Counted from the stretch's first letter, positions 19,241-27,610 are shown. The stretch is DNA of 64,000 nt from PALSA-1440 sp050011195 (GCA_050011195.1 JBEKJO010000013.1:1-64000), one strand, 5' to 3'. Program-made: numbers and translations. The notes: a model not told the origin generated them from the letters alone.

Positions 19241-20815
19241 TTATTGGTTCGCGGAATCTGCACTTACGATGAACCCAGCCGGATAAAGTAACAGTAAGTT
19301 ATACCACAAATGGGTTGTTAAGACGCACTCACCGGAAGCGGCGCGAGTGACCCTATCCAGCATCATATCCAGCCCACTATTCCAGATTAAAATAACCAGC
19401 GTTTGCCAAGCACCCATGATTGACTGATGATTGCCCGAAAGCTGATTGCTTGACAGCACGGGCCAGTCTGCGGCGCGCGCGTCCTCAAGGAGAAATCTCG
19501 GGTAGTTGGTCGCCGGAATCTTCGGCAGGGATTTCCACCTTGCCCTCGTCTGTGGACTGAGTGCCCATGCGTAGCTATCTTCGGGGATATTGCTCTGCGA
19601 TAACGCCTGTTCTTGCGACAAAAGCGCGCCGAACGTCGCGGGGCCACCATACACGGTAGATTGGACGCCGGGCGTGTTCATAATGCCGAGCGGCTGGTCT
19701 TGCCCGCCCTGGCCGAATAGCAGTTGGTAGTCAAGCTGAGTATTGATAGCATCGGAAACCAGCTTCCTGACGTAGGCCTCCGCTCCCGGCTCAGTTTGGC
19801 GCAACCACTGCTTAGAAATAGAGACTTGTGTTGATAATCGGCACGGCTTAATGTCGTCGGAGTCGCTAAGAAGGTTAGACGGATTAACGGGCGCAACTTC
19901 GCCAAGTGGTTGCGCTGTGGGGGAAGTAGTAACCCTCGGCTTGACGAAATTGGAAGAAAGGCCAGTGATGAACACGGCACCTAACCGGCGGCAGACACTT
20001 GTGTTGAAAAGCAATGGGACCCCGTCCTGCATGGCATCGGGAACAAACGCGCCACCGCTCGGGAATTCGCCCGCCGTCATGTCGCGGCTCTTCTTAGGCA
20101 ATCCGAACAGGCTAAACGGAAGCGACCGGGTCACGCGCCCGTCGGTCGTATGCGCCCTATGCTCCAAGGCCTCGCGCGTGCGGCCCCTAGGGTCGCTAAA
20201 GTTCTGAACTGCGTCCAGCAATGACACATCACTGAAATCTGTTTCATCATGCTGAATGTCGCCGTTCAGTAGTTCAATCGCGCGCTGCAGAGGATTATTT
20301 TTCATACGGTTAACTCCGGTGGTGTTATCTGCCGGTAAATTTTCATCGTGAAGGAAACTAACTTCGTGGGGTTGCCAAGCGAATCGCAAGGTGGGGATGC
20401 CGTCCGGCCCGGCCTCACTTTTTGAGAGGAGACTAAGCTGCGAGTAGCCCACTGAGACACTGGGAAAATCACCGCGCGCAATGCGTGCCCGCCAGTAAGT
20501 AGCCTGCGGATGAATCTTCACCTTGGCGCGTGTGCGCCGGTCGCTGTCCACTCGGGCGCTCCCTTGGACAACTTCGCCAATCTCGCCGATTTTTTCATTG
20601 TGATCTGCGAGCAAAATGCCGGCGCGGTTCAACTGTCCGAGGTTGGCATCGCCCGGCCCGTGCGAGAGCACCTCGAGATACTTGCCGTACTTGGCATCCT
20701 CGCGTAACACGGGGCTTTCGCTGGCAAAGGCGAGTGGCACAATCCCTGTTTCCAGGTCTATGCCGGCACTCTCAAGCACTGCCGCTCTGAACAATCTCGC
20801 CGTTGTCTCAGTCAT
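19241..20815 (-). CDS. HK97-type prohead protease fused to major capsid protein
   Basis: Residues 1-165 look like a prohead protease (S78/U35 class): LLADHNEKIGEIGEV with a candidate catalytic His at 72, SVSVGY with candidate Ser at 119 or 121, and the family-typical WQPHEVSFLHDENLPAD. From about residue 170 to 524 the sequence reads as an HK97-fold capsid, with a scaffold-like stretch, GGAFVPDAMQDGVPLLFNTS, a long SKQWLRQTEPGAEAYVRKLV helix and DYQLLFGQGGQDQPLGIMNT. The protease would cleave and mature the shell. Fusions of these two genes are known in phages. No portal gene precedes it, as would be usual in a complete prophage. Confidence 0.85.
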   Translation of the reverse strand: MTETTARLFRAAVLESAGIDLETGIVPLAFASESPVLREDAKYGKYLEVLSHGPGDANLGQLNRAGILLADHNEKIGEIGEVVQGSARVDSDRRTRAKVKIHPQATYWRARIARGDFPSVSVGYSQLSLLSKSEAGPDGIPTLRFAWQPHEVSFLHDENLPADNTTGVNRMKNNPLQRAIELLNGDIQHDETDFSDVSLLDAVQNFSDPRGRTREALEHRAHTTDGRVTRSLPFSLFGLPKKSRDMTAGEFPSGGAFVPDAMQDGVPLLFNTSVCRRLGAVFITGLSSNFVKPRVTTSPTAQPLGEVAPVNPSNLLSDSDDIKPCRLSTQVSISKQWLRQTEPGAEAYVRKLVSDAINTQLDYQLLFGQGGQDQPLGIMNTPGVQSTVYGGPATFGALLSQEQALSQSNIPEDSYAWALSPQTRARWKSLPKIPATNYPRFLLEDARAADWPVLSSNQLSGNHQSIMGAWQTLVILIWNSGLDMMLDRVTRAASGECVLTTHLWYNLLLLYPAGFIVSADSANQ

Positions 20816-20834
20816 TCCAACTTAAGTTTCGGAG

Positions 20835-21107
20835 TCAACTGGCGCGGTGTTGGTGCGGGATTATTGAGCCGAAATAGGGCCGCATGGCCTTAACTTCTTG
20901 CGAAATACGCGCCTCGCTCCTTCGCAACCTAGCGGCCAACTGACGTTGGTTGCCGCCAACCAGGATGGGATCAATGGCGAGCGCCAGAAGCAAACAGCGG
21001 CGGCCAATCTGGCGTTCGGTCCCTGTCTTTACGAGCACGCCCAGCAGTTCATGGGCAGCCGCGAGCCGCACAAGCGCCAGAGCAGCTTGAGCTTGCGAGC
21101 GGTTCAT
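20835..21107 (-). CDS. Small helix-turn-helix protein between terminase-S-like and capsid genes
   Basis: This 90-residue protein begins MNRSQAQAALALVRLAAAH. It ends with a helix-turn-helix-like segment (NQRQLAARLRRSEARISQEV) of the kind found in sigma-region-4-like or Cro-like proteins. Its ATG overlaps the stop of the upstream gene by four bases (ATGA at 21104-21107), which suggests translational coupling. It could regulate capsid expression or assist DNA packaging. I cannot choose between these. Confidence 0.65.
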   Translation of the reverse strand: MNRSQAQAALALVRLAAAHELLGVLVKTGTERQIGRRCLLLALAIDPILVGGNQRQLAARLRRSEARISQEVKAMRPYFGSIIPHQHRAS

Positions 21108-21580
21108 GCGGCCTCCTTCCCCTTTTGGGGTTTCATATTTTCGATGTCGCGGGCAATCTGGCAACGTGTTTCGTCCAGCAACTTTTGCAGCGTCGCGCTT
21201 TGCGCGTCGCTCAACCCCGCTTCGCTCTTGGCGCGCCCTGGCATTTGCTCCATGCGAGCAACAATTGCTTGAAACATCCTTACCACATCAATTGTCAACG
21301 TCCATGTGCGGTTCTGGCTTGCCTCGGCTTCCTCCGCCTTCATTTCGGCCAGCTTCCGCGCTGCGGTCGCCAGTCGTAATTTTTCGCGTTGCAGGTTTTC
21401 CCCGTCACGGGCAAACCAAAGGAACAGTTGGCGGATGCCGTCGAGCATGGGGATGCGGCCCTGCTGCACGGGTGGTAGTTTTTTCTCTTGGCAAAGCTGA
21501 TAGACGCGCCTTGGCGTGAGGTTTGCCAACTCTGCAAGCTGGTTAATCGTGATGTTTTCCGGTGTGGATGCTTTTTTCAT
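21104..21580 (-). CDS. Terminase small subunit-like DNA-binding protein (Nu1 type)
   Basis: The N-terminus is a winged helix-turn-helix (ITINQLAELANLTPRRVYQL, residues 9-28, then a wing), as in lambda Nu1-type terminase small subunits and Phage_Nu1 proteins. A long charged helix (residues about 65-90) follows, consistent with the oligomerisation helix. Small terminases choose the DNA to be packaged and hand it to the large subunit. No large subunit is encoded here, so a helper's would be needed. In phage satellites this is how packaging is diverted. The 158-residue length fits the family. Confidence 0.7.
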   Translation of the reverse strand: MKKASTPENITINQLAELANLTPRRVYQLCQEKKLPPVQQGRIPMLDGIRQLFLWFARDGENLQREKLRLATAARKLAEMKAEEAEASQNRTWTLTIDVVRMFQAIVARMEQMPGRAKSEAGLSDAQSATLQKLLDETRCQIARDIENMKPQKGKEAA

Positions 21581-21705
21581 AAATGTGTGGAAACTGAAAT
21601 GGGGTTTGGGCTATGAGTAGCTATTTTCATCACGTCGGCAACCTGCTCTTTGCATTTTTCGCCGGGAAGAACCTAGACAGCGTGGCCTTGCGGGTGTGTT
21701 CATAT

Positions 21706-21948
21706 TCAATTCATCGGTGCCTTGCTCAGCCGTCGCGCTTCCATGATACGCCTGGCCAAGTCCTCGGGGCTGCTTGGGTGGACTTGGGCGCGTGGGGCTT
21801 CGAGGATAGGCTCGCCGCCGGGCGTGGTCAACCAGACGTAGCCTGGCCGCTCTGAGGGCTGTAATGGTCCGCCGATAAGGGTGATGGCCATGCCGACTTC
21901 AGGCAGGTCAACGTAGTGGTAGTGGATTGATGTTTTCATGGTACTCAT
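21706..21948 (-). CDS. Small unknown island protein downstream of the iterons
   Basis: This 80-residue product (from ATG 21948, or 77 from ATG 21939) begins MSTMKTSIHYHYVDLPEVGM and contains PGYVWLTTPGGEPILEAPRA and a C-terminal Arg-rich helix (DLARRIMEARRL). I do not recognise it. It is the first gene after the iteron-like array, so it may be controlled by whatever binds there. Confidence 0.55.
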   Translation of the reverse strand: MSTMKTSIHYHYVDLPEVGMAITLIGGPLQPSERPGYVWLTTPGGEPILEAPRAQVHPSSPEDLARRIMEARRLSKAPMN

Positions 21949-21958
21949 ACCGCGCGTA

Positions 21959-22092
21959 TGCAAAAACCCCCCTGTGCGACAACCACCCACTGTGCAACAA
22001 CTCCCCTAAAACCCCCTTTAGGGGGGTTGTTGCATAGGGTTGTTGCACATGCAAGAACTGGGTTGTTGCATGGTTTTTGCATAGTTTTTGCA
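21959..22092. repeat. Iteron-like array with central 18-base inverted repeat
   Basis: GTTGTTGCA occurs at 22026, 22039 and 22062, and GTTTTTGCA at 22073 and 22084. Inverted copies are TGCAAAAAC at 21959, TGCGACAAC at 21975 and TGCAACAAC at 21993. In the centre, 21993-22010 pairs with 22017-22034 (17 of 18 positions) around a 6-base loop. The array follows the stop of the RepA-like gene. This layout suits a replication origin of the excised element, or an operator. Confidence 0.75.
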
Positions 22093-22095
22093 CGG

Positions 22096-23622
22096 TCAAA
22101 CTTTGACATAAAGCCCCCCCTGTTTTTTGATCGCCCCGTTAGCGACTAAGCGTTCAACGATGGTGATACACGACCGGGTACTGATGTCCACTTTCCGGCT
22201 GGCGGCGAATTCATCTATCCGACGCGCCACCTCATTCTTGCTGACCGGCTCAACAAGGCCGTCTATGATGACGCCCAGGCCCAGGGCGAGCACCTGGTCA
22301 ACTTTTGATGGACGGCCTCCGGGTGCTGATTCTCCCCGCTCCGATTCCGCTGGCGGATCAATCTGCTCCCACCATAACTTGCCCGATGAATGACGCAACC
22401 AGACCGAGGTTGTCGGCTCGCCGTTCGGATGGGTTGCGCCAGCGCGTTCACCACGTTTAAGCAACTTTAGTTCGTAACAGTCGCCGTGCGGAACAATTAC
22501 ACTGATTGCTCGCGCCCAATTTACCAACTCAGATGAGCCTAACCCTGCGTACGCATAATCAATCGGCGTCCAGTTTCGCGTATCTTTGATGGACTTTGGC
22601 TTTCCGGTGTGATGAGCGCCGATAAGAGCGGCTCCGGTGTCGCGCAATACTGGATTCAACCACTCGCGCAAAAAGCGACTGCATTGTTCTTGTCGGGATA
22701 CGTCAATCCCGGCGAAACTTAGGAGTGGGTCAACAAAAGCCATATCTGCGTGGAATTGTTCAATCTCCCGCGCCAACCATGAACAGAATTTCTGCCCAAT
22801 GCGGCTCCCATCGGTAAGCACGCGGACATTGTCGTTGAGTCGCGCGAAATCTTCACCGGCTACGTCCAGTGCGAGCGCGGCCACTACACCTTGCACCATT
22901 TCGGATTGATCGCCTGGATCATTCTCAGCTTGCGCGATTAAAACGCGCAATGGCCTAACGGGAGTGATGCCGAACATTGGCCTGCCCAGCGCAAACAGAC
23001 TTGCCTTCTGCACGAGGAAAACTGATTTACCAACACCGGATGGTGCTATCACCCATGCACCCTGTCCCCGGCACAAGTAGCGCGTGGTTTTTTCATCGGT
23101 GACACCGACAAGTGCATTCGGATCGTGCGCGGTGTCATACTCTAAACCTTGAGAGAATGTTAGTGATGGTGAAATGGCGTGCGGCGCTTCGCCGTCAAGT
23201 CGCGCCAGTGTCTCGCGTGTACTGTGTATAATGTCGGCGGATTGATCGGGATGATCTTTCGCTTCCTGCCATGCGTTGCCCAATACTTCAACTGTGCGGC
23301 GCGATTGAATGGCTGCAAGCAAAGTCTCGGCTTCAAGGTCCGCCAATGACAACGGCAATGCAGTTCCGCTTTCGTTAGCGAGTTGTGATAACAATATAAC
23401 GCTATCGCCCTTCAAGTGTTTGGCAATGCTCATAATGTCCGGCAACTTACCGTTGCTCTGAGCGGTGCGAATTGCGACGGCGATTTTGCCAAGCTCCGGT
23501 TCGATGAATCCTTCCGGGGCGAAGTCCAGCAGGCGGGCGAGAGTCTGGGGAAGCTCAAGCTCGGGGCTTTGGAGAAGCGAGACGACAATGCATCGTTCTC
23601 GTAACGTGTCAGCGGCATTCAT
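22096..23622 (-). CDS. DnaB-N/RepA-like replicative ATPase of the island
   Basis: The 508-residue protein has an N-terminal helical domain like the DnaB N-terminal domain (residues about 1-100). A RecA-like AAA_25 ATPase core follows, with Walker A APSGVGKS and a hydrophobic strand ending in Asp (MAFVDPLLSF) as Walker B. GAHHTGKP acts as the RepA-like sensor segment. It ends with a winged-helix-like region (VSKNEVARRIDEFAASRKVD). Such proteins are hexameric replicative helicases of plasmids and satellites. The iteron array immediately downstream is the likely cis target. ATG 23622 is preferred to the TTG at 23628. Confidence 0.8.
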   Translation of the reverse strand: MNAADTLRERCIVVSLLQSPELELPQTLARLLDFAPEGFIEPELGKIAVAIRTAQSNGKLPDIMSIAKHLKGDSVILLSQLANESGTALPLSLADLEAETLLAAIQSRRTVEVLGNAWQEAKDHPDQSADIIHSTRETLARLDGEAPHAISPSLTFSQGLEYDTAHDPNALVGVTDEKTTRYLCRGQGAWVIAPSGVGKSVFLVQKASLFALGRPMFGITPVRPLRVLIAQAENDPGDQSEMVQGVVAALALDVAGEDFARLNDNVRVLTDGSRIGQKFCSWLAREIEQFHADMAFVDPLLSFAGIDVSRQEQCSRFLREWLNPVLRDTGAALIGAHHTGKPKSIKDTRNWTPIDYAYAGLGSSELVNWARAISVIVPHGDCYELKLLKRGERAGATHPNGEPTTSVWLRHSSGKLWWEQIDPPAESERGESAPGGRPSKVDQVLALGLGVIIDGLVEPVSKNEVARRIDEFAASRKVDISTRSCITIVERLVANGAIKKQGGLYVKV

Positions 23623-23624
23623 AA

Positions 23625-23822
23625 TCAAAAACAGGCGAGGCCTGTACTGCAGAGTTCACACCGCTTGCGCTGGCGAATTGGAAAGCGGACAGGGCGGCGC
23701 CGTGGGCGTGGGGACGTGGGCTTGACCTTGCTGGGTTGTGTGCTAGGGTGCTTCATACTTCGGATGCCCGGTTGCGGCGCGCCTGTCGAAAGAGCGCCCT
23801 TCCGGGCCTTCCTTTTTTTCAC
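23625..23822 (-). CDS. Possible small basic protein coupled to alpA and repA
   Basis: This 65-residue frame starts within the last codons of the AlpA-like gene (ATGA overlap at 23819-23822) and ends two bases before the repA ATG, filling an otherwise empty gap exactly. The product is very basic (KKRKARKG at the start, RPRRRPVRFPIRQRKRCE near the end). It has no family I know. The neat coupling is the main support. The composition could also arise by chance. Confidence 0.35.
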   Translation of the reverse strand: MKKRKARKGALSTGAPQPGIRSMKHPSTQPSKVKPTSPRPRRRPVRFPIRQRKRCELCSTGLACF

Positions 23823-24031
23823 TTCCCGCTTGTGGCCGTCAAGAACCGCTCAATCTCAGTCACCGGGAAAAGCTTGGTGCGGAGTGCGCCCGAAGATTTC
23901 AGCAGACCGCGCTTGTTGAGACGGTAAACCGTTTGATAGTTCACCCCGAGGATGGACGCGGTTTCCCGCATGGAGTAGGCCAGCCGGGGGAGTGCCGGCC
24001 TATCGCTCATTTGATTTTGTTTGTCAGGCAT
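23819..24031 (-). CDS. AlpA/excisionase-like helix-turn-helix protein
   Basis: The 70-residue product contains a MerR/AlpA-type winged helix (SMRETASILGVNYQTVYRLN, then a wing and FPVTEIERFL). These small proteins act as excisionases or as activators of integrase genes in integrated elements, bending DNA at the attachment arms. It sits between the integrase side and the replication gene, as in many satellites. Which of the two roles it plays is not visible from sequence. Confidence 0.8.
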   Translation of the reverse strand: MPDKQNQMSDRPALPRLAYSMRETASILGVNYQTVYRLNKRGLLKSSGALRTKLFPVTEIERFLTATSGK

Positions 24032-24108
24032 AAGCGTAATTCAATTTGCGCCTACACCTTAGAACCTAACTCAACTCAGTAATAGGGACAGTCTTCTGTG
24101 GTTTCTGC

Positions 24109-24630
24109 CTATTTTTGTTCCCGGTTTGCGGATGGCTTACCGGGCTTGCCCTTGTATGTATATCCGAACACTTTGCACCATCTCCGTATAATGCGCGGCG
24201 TGTTGTGATCTGTCTTAACGCCGTTCGCTTTCAAGCATTTGATAACGTCCCGCACTGTGATAGGCTGGGGATTGTTTAAGCAGAACAGCATCAAATGCAG
24301 AGAAACCGGATTATCAAATATCTTGTTCGGTTCGTGTTTTGCATAGGCTTCTATCGCGTTGGCCAGTCCACGAAACAGGTCTGCGTTTTTGTTTTTGAGT
24401 GCGTGGCGTATTGAGCTTGCCAGAAATTCGCCAAAGTGCATCAATTCGCGCTCCGCTATACTGCGGAGTTGCGGGTTTTTCTCTGATCGTGCTTTCCACT
24501 GCAATGCAAGCTGTGTTTGCTCAATTACATAATCCCATTGTGTTCCGGGGATGCGGTCCAAGGCAAATTGTAGCTTGCGAAACGGCAAGTGCGCTCTCCT
24601 AATTCTGTCTAGGCGGGCCTTTTGATTCAT
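24109..24630 (-). CDS. Unknown island protein coupled to the integrase
   Basis: This 173-residue protein's ATG overlaps the integrase stop by four bases (24627-24630), so it is probably translationally coupled. The N-terminus is basic (MNQKARLDRIRRAHLPFRKL) and the middle is helical. The C-terminus (TVRDVIKCLKANGVKTDHNT, then RIIRRWCKVFGYTYKG) looks like a winged helix that could bind DNA. I do not recognise the family. A role in integration control is plausible from position only. Confidence 0.65.
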   Translation of the reverse strand: MNQKARLDRIRRAHLPFRKLQFALDRIPGTQWDYVIEQTQLALQWKARSEKNPQLRSIAERELMHFGEFLASSIRHALKNKNADLFRGLANAIEAYAKHEPNKIFDNPVSLHLMLFCLNNPQPITVRDVIKCLKANGVKTDHNTPRIIRRWCKVFGYTYKGKPGKPSANREQK

Positions 24631-25814
24631 ACCGCCTCCTTTGGCATCGGCAACACGTTTGCGGGCTGCGGTGTTGCGAATGTTACTTTTTGCGCCATTG
24701 CTGCGCTGTGCTGCTCCCGCAAGTGCCCGTAAACTTTCATGGCCAGTGCGCCGCCGTCAGAGTGGCCAAGCCAGCGGGAGACGGTAGGAATGTCAACGCC
24801 GGCCTCTATGCACCGCGTAGCGAACAAGTGGCGCAAATCATGGTGCGTCAATTTGGGAATGCCAATCATCTTGCACGCTCGCGTAAGCGATTTTTCACAC
24901 TCCCCCACTTTGCATATCGGCGTGGTGGGTTCCGGGTTGCTCCGTTTCAATCGCTCAAGCAATTGCCGCATGTCGGGGATAATTGGCAAACGCCGAGTCG
25001 GTTTCCAATTCCGCGCGCGCCTCACCTTGGCGTTGTGAACCGTCAAAAAACCTTTGTCCATGTCGGTATCAGCAAAGGTTGCGGCCCGTGCTTCGGATAA
25101 ACGGCAACCGGAGTAGGCGAGAAACCGGGCGAAGTCGGCGCAGTCCTGCGATTGCCGCGCTCCGCTTGTCTCCATGATGTCAACCAACTTTAGAAACTGC
25201 TCCGGCTCAGGCAGGACAGGCGGCAAAAGTTCAATCCCCATGCGTTTGATCGTGGCAAGCGGGCTGTTGCTGTCATGGACTATTCCGCCCCGGTCAAGAA
25301 TTGCCTTGAGCGTGCCGAGGATGTTGTTGAAGTACTGCGCGTCCACTTCCCCGGCCAGCTTGCTTGACCATCCTTCACATTGCGCCCGAGTGATGGCCCG
25401 GAGTTTCATCCCGTCCAGTTCCGGCCAGCTTTTCAGCAACCGCTTTATGCAGTTGCGGCGGTAGTACCGGCTTTGCTCTGCCAATGTGTGATCGTTCGCC
25501 AGCGTGGACTCGTAAAGCTGTCTGGCCTCACTGAACAGGACCGGCGCCCCGGTGATGTGCCGGTGCTTCTGCTCTCTGGTGATGAAGTCGTGAAGCAGGA
25601 GCTTGGCCTGCTCGAATGTCTTAGTTTTGAGGCTCCGTCGAATGAGCTTGCCATTGACCTTCAGCCGTGCGAAGTAAAGTCCTGTGCTGCAGTACTGCAA
25701 CAGATTATGGACTTTCGGAAACGAGCGCCATTTCCCATCAGGGGAAAGCCGCTCGGTGCGTTTGTTCGTTTTCGGCGGTTTCGTATCCCGCATTGTATCA
25801 GGTGTAGTTGTCAT
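24627..25814 (-). CDS. Tyrosine integrase of the tRNA-Lys island
   Basis: This is a 395-residue tyrosine recombinase that would integrate and excise the element at tRNA-Lys. An AP2-like arm-binding segment is at residues 45-80, a SAM-like core-binding domain at about 95-180, and the catalytic domain follows. Catalytic residues are visible: R238 (SGCRLSEA), H325 and R328 (HHDLR), G350-H351 (WLGH) and Y362 (KVYGHL). It is intact. Its 5' end faces the arm sites at 25833-25852 and the tRNA. Confidence 0.95.
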   Translation of the reverse strand: MTTTPDTMRDTKPPKTNKRTERLSPDGKWRSFPKVHNLLQYCSTGLYFARLKVNGKLIRRSLKTKTFEQAKLLLHDFITREQKHRHITGAPVLFSEARQLYESTLANDHTLAEQSRYYRRNCIKRLLKSWPELDGMKLRAITRAQCEGWSSKLAGEVDAQYFNNILGTLKAILDRGGIVHDSNSPLATIKRMGIELLPPVLPEPEQFLKLVDIMETSGARQSQDCADFARFLAYSGCRLSEARAATFADTDMDKGFLTVHNAKVRRARNWKPTRRLPIIPDMRQLLERLKRSNPEPTTPICKVGECEKSLTRACKMIGIPKLTHHDLRHLFATRCIEAGVDIPTVSRWLGHSDGGALAMKVYGHLREQHSAAMAQKVTFATPQPANVLPMPKEAV

Positions 25815-25832
25815 ATCAAGTCAGACTATACA

Positions 25833-25852
25833 GGATACAAAGGCGGGATACA
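25833..25852 (+). promoter_or_regulatory. Right integrase arm-type site (two GGATACA units)
   Basis: GGATACAAAGGCGGG at 25833-25847 is identical to 16949-16963, and a second GGATACA follows at 25846. The sites lie between the integrase start and the tRNA core site, where they may also regulate the int promoter. Confidence 0.6.
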
Positions 25853-25902
25853 AGCACTATTTTACGGGCTGTTTTGTAACGCGTAAGTGCCTGTAAATAC
25901 GC

Positions 25903-25947
25903 TGGTTGCCTCGGTAGCTCAATTGGCAGAGCAGTTGACTCTTAATC
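25903..25947 (+). repeat. Right attachment repeat (within intact tRNA-Lys)
   Basis: This matches 16777-16821 at 44 of 45 positions; the difference is C at 25927 in the D-loop. It covers the tRNA 5' half to the anticodon loop. If the crossover lies in the anticodon loop, this half was brought by the element. Confidence 0.85.
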
Positions 25948-25983
25948 AATTGGTTCTAGGTTCAAGTCCTAGCCGGGGTACCA
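25908..25983 (+). tRNA. tRNA-Lys (anticodon CTT)
   Basis: The acceptor stem GCCTCGG pairs with CCGGGGT (two wobble pairs). The D-arm is GCTC..GAGC, and the anticodon loop CTCTTAA shows anticodon CTT in a GTTGA/TCAAT stem. The T-arm is CTAGG TTCAAGT CCTAG. Discriminator A is followed by an encoded CCA at 25981-25983. All arms fold without mismatches other than wobble. Because its 5' half is element-derived, its promoter must lie inside the island; a weak TAAATA -10 candidate is at 25894-25899. Confidence 0.95.
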
Positions 25984-26111
25984 ACCGCAACCTCGTATTC
26001 AGCAATCTCCAAGACCGGTCCCCTCGCCTGGTACAAAACTTGTGTGAAAAAGTAATGGGCTTTCGGCCAGGCAGTGGCATCATGCTGCCAGTTGAAGTCG
26101 TGAAACGTCCA

Positions 26112-27254
26112 ATGCGAACAGTGATTTGCGTGCTGGCAGCGGCCCTGCTGGCAGGCGGGATTCCGTTCCGCGGCGAAGCAAAAAGCTACAGCAGCGGGGG
26201 CGGCCACAGCTACTCCTCGCACAGTTCGACTTTCGGCGGCAGCCACAGCTCTGGTTTCGGGGCCAGCCACAGCTCCAGTTCGGGCAGCGGCCACAGTTTC
26301 AGCTCGGGCGGCAGCCACAGTTCGAGTGGAGAGTCCACGCGCAGTTCAAGCTTCAGCAGCACCAGCAAAGACTTCCGTTCCAGCAGCGGCAAGAGCTACA
26401 ATTCCGGCTCAACCTGGAGCGACAATGGCCGGCACAGCTATGCTTCCGCGAAAAGTTACAGTTCCGGCGCAGGCCACACTTTTGCCTCCACTTTCGGCAA
26501 TGACAGCGGGGCAACAGCAACCCAATCCGCGCTTAAGGCCAAGCCGGTTTCAAGCGAGGACCGGTTCACTTTTGACACCGCTGCCGCGCAGGCCCGAAAA
26601 GAGGAAGCCAGCAAGGTGAGATTCACGCGGTCCAAGGAGTCACAGCTTCCGCCGTCAGCCACGCCGAGCGATGCTCCGTGGTCCACTGCGCCGAGCGGGT
26701 CGCCTCGCTCCACCCCGAGCACGCCGTCGTACCGGGTCCGGTCGCCGCCGCTCTCCGCGCCCGCCGGGAATTCTTACCGGCCCGTGGTTTACGTGCCCGA
26801 TGCCGGAACGCTTTCGAGCCGGCCCGTGCGGATTTATAACGTGTTCAATCCCTATTCGTCGCGGCCCTGGGTGACTTATCAGGATCCTTACAACAGCTTA
26901 TTCTGGTGGTGGTTGCTGGACCGCTCGCTCGATGACCGGGCCTGGTGGGCGTATCATCATCGCTACGACATGGACCCGGCGCGATACCAGGCGCTGGTGG
27001 CCAATGACCAGCAACTGGAGGCGCGCGTGGAACAACTCGAGGCTCAACAAGCGCCGCGCGACCCGAATTATGCGCCGCCCGGCGTGGACCGGGACTTGAT
27101 GTATTCCGACCGTTACGTGGAGCAGGCCTACAGCAATCGCCCCACGACTATGGGAGCGGTTGCTTTCTGGCTGCTGGCGGTCCCGACGGCGCTGGGCGTG
27201 ACCGGCTTCTTTATTTGGCTGATTTGGTTCAAACGCTGGCAAACCGCAACCTGA
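26112..27254 (+). CDS. Secreted Ser/Gly/His-rich repeat protein with C-terminal membrane anchor
   Basis: The 380-residue product has a signal peptide (TVICVLAAALLAGGIP) and then about 110 residues of Ser/Gly/His-rich repeats built on G-H-S-x-S-S-G units. A Pro/Ser-rich linker and a Trp/Tyr-rich domain (FWWWLLDRSLDDRAWWAYHH) follow, then a short coiled coil. The C-terminus is one transmembrane helix (FWLLAVPTALGVTGFFIWLI). It should be exported and anchored. The upstream in-frame extension reads through the tRNA and is rejected. The next gene (DUF350) starts 15 bases later, so an operon is likely. Function unknown; a surface or biofilm role is a guess. Confidence 0.75.
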   Translation: MRTVICVLAAALLAGGIPFRGEAKSYSSGGGHSYSSHSSTFGGSHSSGFGASHSSSSGSGHSFSSGGSHSSSGESTRSSSFSSTSKDFRSSSGKSYNSGSTWSDNGRHSYASAKSYSSGAGHTFASTFGNDSGATATQSALKAKPVSSEDRFTFDTAAAQARKEEASKVRFTRSKESQLPPSATPSDAPWSTAPSGSPRSTPSTPSYRVRSPPLSAPAGNSYRPVVYVPDAGTLSSRPVRIYNVFNPYSSRPWVTYQDPYNSLFWWWLLDRSLDDRAWWAYHHRYDMDPARYQALVANDQQLEARVEQLEAQQAPRDPNYAPPGVDRDLMYSDRYVEQAYSNRPTTMGAVAFWLLAVPTALGVTGFFIWLIWFKRWQTAT

Positions 27255-27268
27255 TAAACACGGACTCT

Positions 27269-27508
27269 ATGCAAACACATCTACCTGACTACCTGCTGAC
27301 CGACCTCGTCGCCACTGTCGCCTTTGGCGTGGTGGCAATCCTCCTCATCGTGCTCGGCTACATCACGTTCGACAAGCTTACGCCCAAGCTGGATTTCGAC
27401 GATCTGCTTAACAAGGGCAATACGGCCCTGGCGATTGTCGTCGGGTCTTTCATTTTGGGTCTCTGCTACGTGGTCGCCCGGGTGGTGGCGGCCATTTTGG
27501 GAGGCTAA
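27269..27508 (+). CDS. DUF350 small membrane protein
   Basis: This 79-residue protein has two predicted transmembrane helices (LVATVAFGVVAILLIVLGYI and IVVGSFILGLCYVVARVV) joined by a short loop with the DUF350-typical FDKLTPKLDFDDLLNKGNTALA. Single-unit DUF350 proteins (YjfL-like) often sit with PspA-like and other yjf genes. Here a PspA-like gene lies 8 kb downstream, not adjacent. The molecular role is unknown. Confidence 0.85.
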   Translation: MQTHLPDYLLTDLVATVAFGVVAILLIVLGYITFDKLTPKLDFDDLLNKGNTALAIVVGSFILGLCYVVARVVAAILGG

Positions 27509-27610
27509 TTCAGTCAAACGGGTTAATCAGTTGATTAAGCCACGCGGGTTGCCTGGGTCAGGGGCGTTGGAAGTGCAGCAGCGTTCAAACGTTGATGAGC
27601 TCAATAAGTG

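Noticed and set aside
25887..26111. N-terminal extension of the Ser/Gly-rich protein
   Set aside because: The first part is a translation of tRNA-Lys; the ATG at 26112 gives a proper signal peptide.
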